Positions 59,043-64,000 of a stretch of DNA of 64,000 bases are shown one piece after another. Every line of letters starts with the position of its first letter. The first letter of the stretch is position 1. The stretch comes from Butyriboletus loyo. Taxonomy: Eukaryota; Basidiomycota; Agaricomycetes; Boletales; Boletaceae. The notes under the pieces are model-generated. The model was not told the origin of the DNA. It was given only the letters and a program-made list of their open reading frames with translations, and did no database searches. The position numbers were made by a program, and so were the translations under genes. Where the stretch lies: the NCBI GenBank assembly GCA_038093515.1, contig JBBPSI010000086.1, positions 1 to 64,000 on the forward strand. The letters run 5' to 3'.

Positions 59043-60464
59043 TGTAGAAAACACATATTCTCTAGGTTGCAGTTGCTCCTCCTTCAGGCAATTTAGCACC
59101 TGCATGCATCACAAACCATCACTTCACAATTCTATTTACTTCCTTCCATGTTTCTCACCAAGTTCCAACCTATTCCAATATTTCCGTGGTCATCAAGATT
59201 CCATGTCAAGGTTCTGTGTGTTTGGAAAGTGTTCACAGGTGGGTTTCTTTCTATTTGATCTTGTACTTATTATATACAATTGACTTCTATGACACCTGCT
59301 ATGATTATGTATATTCTGTCAATGATTTCTTTGAAATTTATACTTAGCTTTCACTTATCCTTAGTGTTTTAAGTCTTGGAAAATGCCCAGACTATAAAAA
59401 GGATGTAACTACAACCCAAAATACCACTTTTTGACTCTCCTGCCTCTCTATGTGATCATCTAGTCACCTGCTATCCTTGTTCCTTGATCTTCAAGCCATA
59501 GCCAATGGATTCCATCCATCTCCTTGTATTTCCATGTCCTCTCCAGTCCATTGAATGATGCTTAATGGGACTGAGAGTGAAGAACCCTGCTATAGGAAGA
59601 ACTCAATCCAATCAAAAGCAAAGAAATAAGAAAAGGGTGTGATATGATCAACCCCCAAAAGAAGTAGAGAGGTAAGGAAGAGATGAACACCAGGGAAGGT
59701 CATTTCCACTGATGTCATTACAGAAAACCCAATATTCCAGACTTCCTCCACTATGGAACAGACTGGAGAGGACAAAGAAATGCAAGAGGATAGATGGAGT
59801 CTATTGGCTATGGCTTGAAGATTGAGGAACAAGGATGGTGGGTGACTAGACAATTGCACAGAGAGGCAGGAGAGTTGAAAAGTAATATTTTAGATCATAG
59901 TTACAACCTTTTTATAGTCTGGGCATTTCTTAAGACTTGAAACACTAAGGATAAGTGAAAACTAAGTAGAAACATCAAGGAAATTGTTGACAGAATGTAT
60001 ATAATCATAGTGGTTGCCATAGAAGTTGAACATATATAATAAGTACAAGATCAAATAGAAAGGAACCTACCTGCGAACACTTTTTGGACATACAGAACCT
60101 TGATGACCATGGAAATATCAGAATAGGATGGAACCTGATGAGGAACAGGAATGGAAATGAAGGGAGTTGTGAGGTGGTTGTTTGTGATGCATGTGAGTGC
60201 TGAATTGCCAGGCAGAGGAGCAATTGTGACCTAGAGGATATGTGTTCTCCACACCATTCCACAGCAGAGGAAGTCCAGAAGTATGGGTTTTCTGTATAGG
60301 CATCAGTGGAAACAACCTTCCCTGGTGTTCATCTCTTCATTTCCTCTGTACTTCTCTTTGGGGTTGATCATATCACACCCTTTTCTTTATTTCTTTGCTT
60401 TTGATTGGATTGAGTTCTTCCTATAGCAGGGTTCTTCACTCTCAGTCCTGTCAAGCATTATTCA
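59043..60464 (+). mobile_element. 5' LTR of the family C element, interrupted by its own kind
   Basis: The LTR starts TGTAGAAAACACATATTC at 59043, breaks at 59551, resumes at 60258 and ends GCATTATTCA at 60464. It contains a TATAAAAAGG box (about 59394). It is followed by ACTGGATCCCACCAC, where a TGG-type primer-binding site would be expected. The gag relic downstream is in the same orientation, so this is its 5' LTR. Confidence 0.75.
59552..60253 (-). mobile_element. Inverted solo LTR of family C nested in the 5' LTR, TSD CCAT
   Basis: 702 bp; on the minus strand TGTGGAGAACACATATCC...GCATCATTCA. CCAT lies on both sides (59548-59551 and 60254-60257). It matches the host LTR in reverse over its whole length, so 59.0-60.46 kb is a large imperfect palindrome. 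Confidence 0.85.
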
Positions 60465-61121
60465 ACTGGATCCCACCACAAGGGAAGTAGAAGCATCAAT
60501 GAGAAGGACCCTTTGGTCCAATTCACAGTTTGTTGAGCTTGAAAACCTGCTCGTGCATTTCCAGAATCTCAATATCTCCAAGGATTCCTCCTAACACCTG
60601 TCATCACTACCAATTCCGACATGATCTGGATCACTGAGAGCTTATTTGAAATTCCTGTTGATCTAGCAATGGACATTTCTGACAACCATCACCTGCCAGA
60701 CTTGACACAGGTTGACAGCTGTCAAGACTCAATTCCTGGAAACCAGATAACCATGACAGCAGTCCATCACACCTTGACATTGGTGCTGGATCTCTTGGGT
60801 TTTGAATAGCCTGGTGTTCCTGGCACCTTCACCTACTCATCTCCTCATCAAAATCCATATATTGTCCATCTTCTGAAATCACTGGAATCCAGAGGATCTT
60901 TGTTAACACCTCTGACTTTGTCATCTCCACATTCACAACAAAACACTCCAGACTTCTTCTCCTTGTCATTCCTCTTCCAGCCAACACAACATATATCCCT
61001 TGATCTCTTGGATTCAGTGCTGGAACATCACGGAATTGCTATTATTGTGCCTGAGGATCATCCTACTATCAAATCCACACCAAACCCTTCACCATCACTA
61101 TCACCAGCTCCACAATGAGCC
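60465..61121 (+). other. Leader and N-terminal region of the family C relic
   Basis: No clear domain is present. Broken open frames lie between the LTR and gag; they probably belong to the element's leader or the N-terminus of gag. Confidence 0.5.
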
Positions 61122-63206
61122 ATGCCTCATGCCTTCCAGATGCCTCTTAGAGGTACCCAAAATGCACCCAAGTTCAATAGAAAGACCTCCACACAGCTTC
61201 CACAATACTTAGAGGACATCAAGTTCCTCAGGGTCTCTGCCAATCTCATGGAATTACAACAAATACAAGCAGCAATCCATTACATGGATCTCAATGAGGC
61301 TAAGGTTTGGAAAACCTTGCCTTCAGCCTTGGGAGATGATTGGGAGTTATTCATCTTAGCAGTTAAAGATCTATATCCCAGATGCGAAGGGGACAACTGG
61401 TATTGTCAAGCTGACCTTCAATATCTAGTTCAGGATTCCAAGGCTCATGCAATGCACAGCCAAGAGGATCTTGGAGAGTACTGATGGAAATTCATAAATA
61501 TTGCATCCCTCCTGATTGCTACTAAGAAGCTTTCAGAGGTAGAGCATGATTCTCTTTTTCTTTCTGGATTTCCGCAGGATGTGGAGGAAAGGATCTGACC
61601 CCAGCTATCTATAGTCCAGTCAGACCTCCACCCTGATGATCCATATCCTATCACTGATACTATTGGTGCAGCTAAGTTTCTATTGACAGGATTGGCACTT
61701 TGATCTTCTGCTATTCCATCTACAACTACCACATCACCTACTACCGCCAATCGCAGTTTGTTGACACACCAAAGTCAAAACCAGGTACCAACCAGTATAC
61801 AACACCAACCTCTGACCCCTCAAGCCCCTAAACTGGAATATGCTCTGACAGCACAGCAGAAGTCCTGTGCCTTCTGTATGATTATTGGGCATTTCACATG
61901 GAATTGCCCAAGTATAGAGGAGTACATCCAGGCAGGGCATATCATTTGTGGAGCAGATGGATACTTGTATATGGTGGATAATTCACACATTCTGTGCATA
62001 CCCAGAACCTGATGCATAAAGGATTGTGTCAAGAGACTAGAGGCAGAGCATGCTTCTGGCTTGAGTGCAGCACCAGTGGCGAGTTCCTCCAGGATCCGGG
62101 ATATGCCTCCACATATGATGTCCAGAATTGTCTCCTTGACATATCCAGATACAGATGTAGTTCTGGATTTTGAGCCAGTAGCCTTTGAGCAGAAATCTGT
62201 CTTTTATTCAGGCAGCGATGATGTTTCTGCCCCTCCTAGTGTCACTGACCCCAAATTTCAACCCTTTCTAGTTCAAGCTTGGGCAAGCTTTCAGGCAGAG
62301 AGAACCTTGAAAGAGGGGAATTGTGCCAAGTGAGTTTGCTTCGATGGAGTAGTGGTTCCACCTAGGCAACCCCTGAGGCAGGAAACCCGTGCTGCTTCCA
62401 TTTCCAAGGAAATAGAGTCCCCAGGTATTCATCAATCATGCAGGCCAGAAACACCACCACCTACCTCCCATGTTGTTGAGAAATCCCGTGATAGTTCTGG
62501 ACATGTGAGTGATAATGTTCCAGTCACAGCATCAACTGGCAGGGACATGCCTCCAAGGCTATCTACTACCCCTGTCAGATCATCCATACCAACTTCCAGT
62601 TTCACCCCATCCTATCTACCAAACAACCAATTCTGATATTCCTTCCCTCTCAAGGACAAGACTGCCCCAAAGTGGGTTTTTGAAAGGGTGCTTGAGTCTT
62701 CAATTCTGGTTCCAGTCAAGGAACTCTTCACTGTCACTCCAGAATTCCGTAAACAGTTCCATGATCTCACCACCACCAAGCACATATCCACTCCTATGCT
62801 ATCCTCTTCTGCAAATACTGTTCAGGTGAATGAACTATCTGGTCATGATCCTAGTATGGTAGAGTGGGAGTATGGGGATCACATCCTCTGAAGCGAAAAT
62901 TGTCTCATAGTCACTCACCACACTCTTCCATTGCAATATCTTGAAGCTAAGGTCATAGGATTGGAAAGAGTTCTTACCTGCATCTTGGATTCTGGATCCA
63001 AGATCATTGCCATGCCTAAGTGGATCTGGGAGACACTAGGACTTCCAGTTCACACCAATCATCTAATGTTGATGTTATCCACCAACACCAACACAGATTC
63101 TACTCTAGGCATTCTAGAGAATCTTCCACTGACCTTTGGACCTGGGGAAATCTCTCTCCAGGTTCAGGTCATCACCAAGGCCAACTTTGACCTATTGCTT
63201 GGTTGA
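61122..63206 (+). pseudogene. Family C Gypsy gag and protease relic, broken only by TGA
   Basis: One plus frame covers 2.08 kb without a frameshift. Gag: MPLRGTQNAPKFNRKTSTQL, KVWKTLPSALGDDWELFILA, VKDLYPRCEGDNWYCQADLQ, YLVQDSKAHAMHSQEDLGEY, then LFLSGFPQDVEERI. Zinc knuckle: CAFCMIIGHFTWNCP followed by IEEYIQAGHI. Protease: CILDSGSKIIAMPKWIWETL and TFGPGEISLQVQVI...LLLG. In-frame TGA codons occur at 61482, 61596, 61701, 62010, 62331, 62634, 62889 and 63204. Where I recognise the family pattern (EY-x-WKF, LLLG-x-PF, F-x-YSFPL) the missing residue is Arg, so CGA has become TGA. CpG is nearly absent. The element is dead. Confidence 0.88.
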
Positions 63207-64000
63207 CCCTTTCATTGTCTAATGAGTGCAACTACTAATGATTTTCCAGATGGAGCACAGGACATCATACTCTGAGATCCGAACAGCAGAAAGGAGTTTA
63301 AACTCCCCACATGGCCATGGAGGGAGGGATGTCCCCACTGTTGTTGAGGAATTTCCTGTTCCAATCATCAGAGCATTGTGGAAATGGGTTTTTAGGTTTT
63401 GATGATCTGTCAAATGGACAGGGAGATCCTATAATCTATCCAATGCACGAAGTATTTGAGGCAATCTATCCATTCCTGAAGCCCTTGATTACATGTTCCT
63501 TATTCTGTTCCTTCTCATCCTGTTCTGTTCTTTCTGCTCCGAATCTGGATATACCATCCAGTTCTGTTTCTCTCTTCAACATTTCTCTTTCCAATTCCAA
63601 ACATTCTGTTCCATCTCTGCACAGTGGGAATTATGCCCATCTCTCTTCTTCATCTTCCATTTTGACTCCTGCCATGATTTCCATGCTCCAATCAGTCTAT
63701 TATTTAGATCCTATTTCTCATATCCTAGCCTACAAGCCAGTGGCTAAGAAGGTTTGTGCAGTAGCAGCTCCTCTTAAGGAAGAGTTCTGTGTTATCTGTT
63801 GCTTGCCAGATGAGCCATTGGCAGGCTTACCAACTATGCCTACTCACCCACCAGAATTTGTTCCAGGAACTCAATTCACCCAAGAGTGAACTGACGCTCT
63901 TGACCTCAACCCAGCTAAATGGCTATGGCCAGAGGAGTTGAAACTCGTCCACTGGATAGTTTGCACACATGAGACTGCCTTCACTTGGATTCTGATGGAG
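63207..64000 (+). pseudogene. Continuation of the family C relic towards RT, cut by the window end
   Basis: It continues with PFHCLMSATTNDFPDGAQDI, then stops and at least one frame change. At about 63735-63889 YKPVAKKVCAVAAPLKEEFC and PEFVPGTQFTQE appear; TGA 63887 is followed in frame by TDALDLNPAKWLWPEELKLV. This is the linker before reverse transcriptase in basidiomycete Gypsy elements. RT itself would lie past 64000. Confidence 0.75.

Noticed and set aside
1..64000. tRNA or rRNA genes
   Set aside because: No cloverleaf with a matching B-box arm and acceptor stem, and no rRNA core sequence, was found by reading both strands.

Overview
The window comes from a nuclear genome of a filamentous basidiomycete, most likely an Agaricomycete. 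The genes are split by many short (about 50-65 nt) GT-AG introns. The gene content fits as well: F-box/LRR-like proteins, WOPR regulators, a Crinkler-type kinase family, and decaying Ty3/Gypsy elements with a family-specific gag. The species cannot be named from sequence alone.

Layout. (1) 1-5700 is a gene-free repeat zone: about 2.6 tandem copies of a 1.5-kb unit, then nine spaced copies of a 26-bp palindrome, then a complete type I hammerhead ribozyme fold at 5568-5642. (2) 5.65-8.5 kb and 44.5-47.25 kb are two arms of one large inverted duplication. Each arm carries an intact two-exon gene of 713 codons: two Crinkler-type headers, a restriction-endonuclease-like segment and a kinase-like C-terminus. 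Both genes point outward. (3) Between the arms lies about 36 kb of mostly single-copy genes: two F-box-type proteins, a CUE-domain protein, TSR1 (nine exons), a Vps3844-type membrane protein, a TupA-like binding protein, TFIIA large subunit (TOA1), two WOPR (Gti1/Pac2) regulators, cysteinyl-tRNA synthetase, free-methionine-(R)-sulfoxide reductase, a LysM-domain protein and an MFS sugar transporter. A decayed WD40/TPR gene also lies here. (4) 47.3-64 kb is a retrotransposon graveyard: Copia remnants, solo LTRs and a 7.9-kb Gypsy chromovirus flanked by GTAAC. That Gypsy element sits inside an older solo LTR, which sits inside an LTR of a third family. A gag-protease relic then runs off the right edge.

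The housekeeping genes serve ribosome assembly, transcription initiation, tRNA charging, redox repair and transport, and show no operon-like linkage. The most unusual items are the mirrored Crinkler/nuclease/kinase genes, the hammerhead motif close to the point where the two arms stop matching, the palindrome array, and a retroelement reading frame broken eight times by TGA and by no other stop codon or frameshift. Gene models were built by hand from reading frames and splice signals, so exon edges are predictions.
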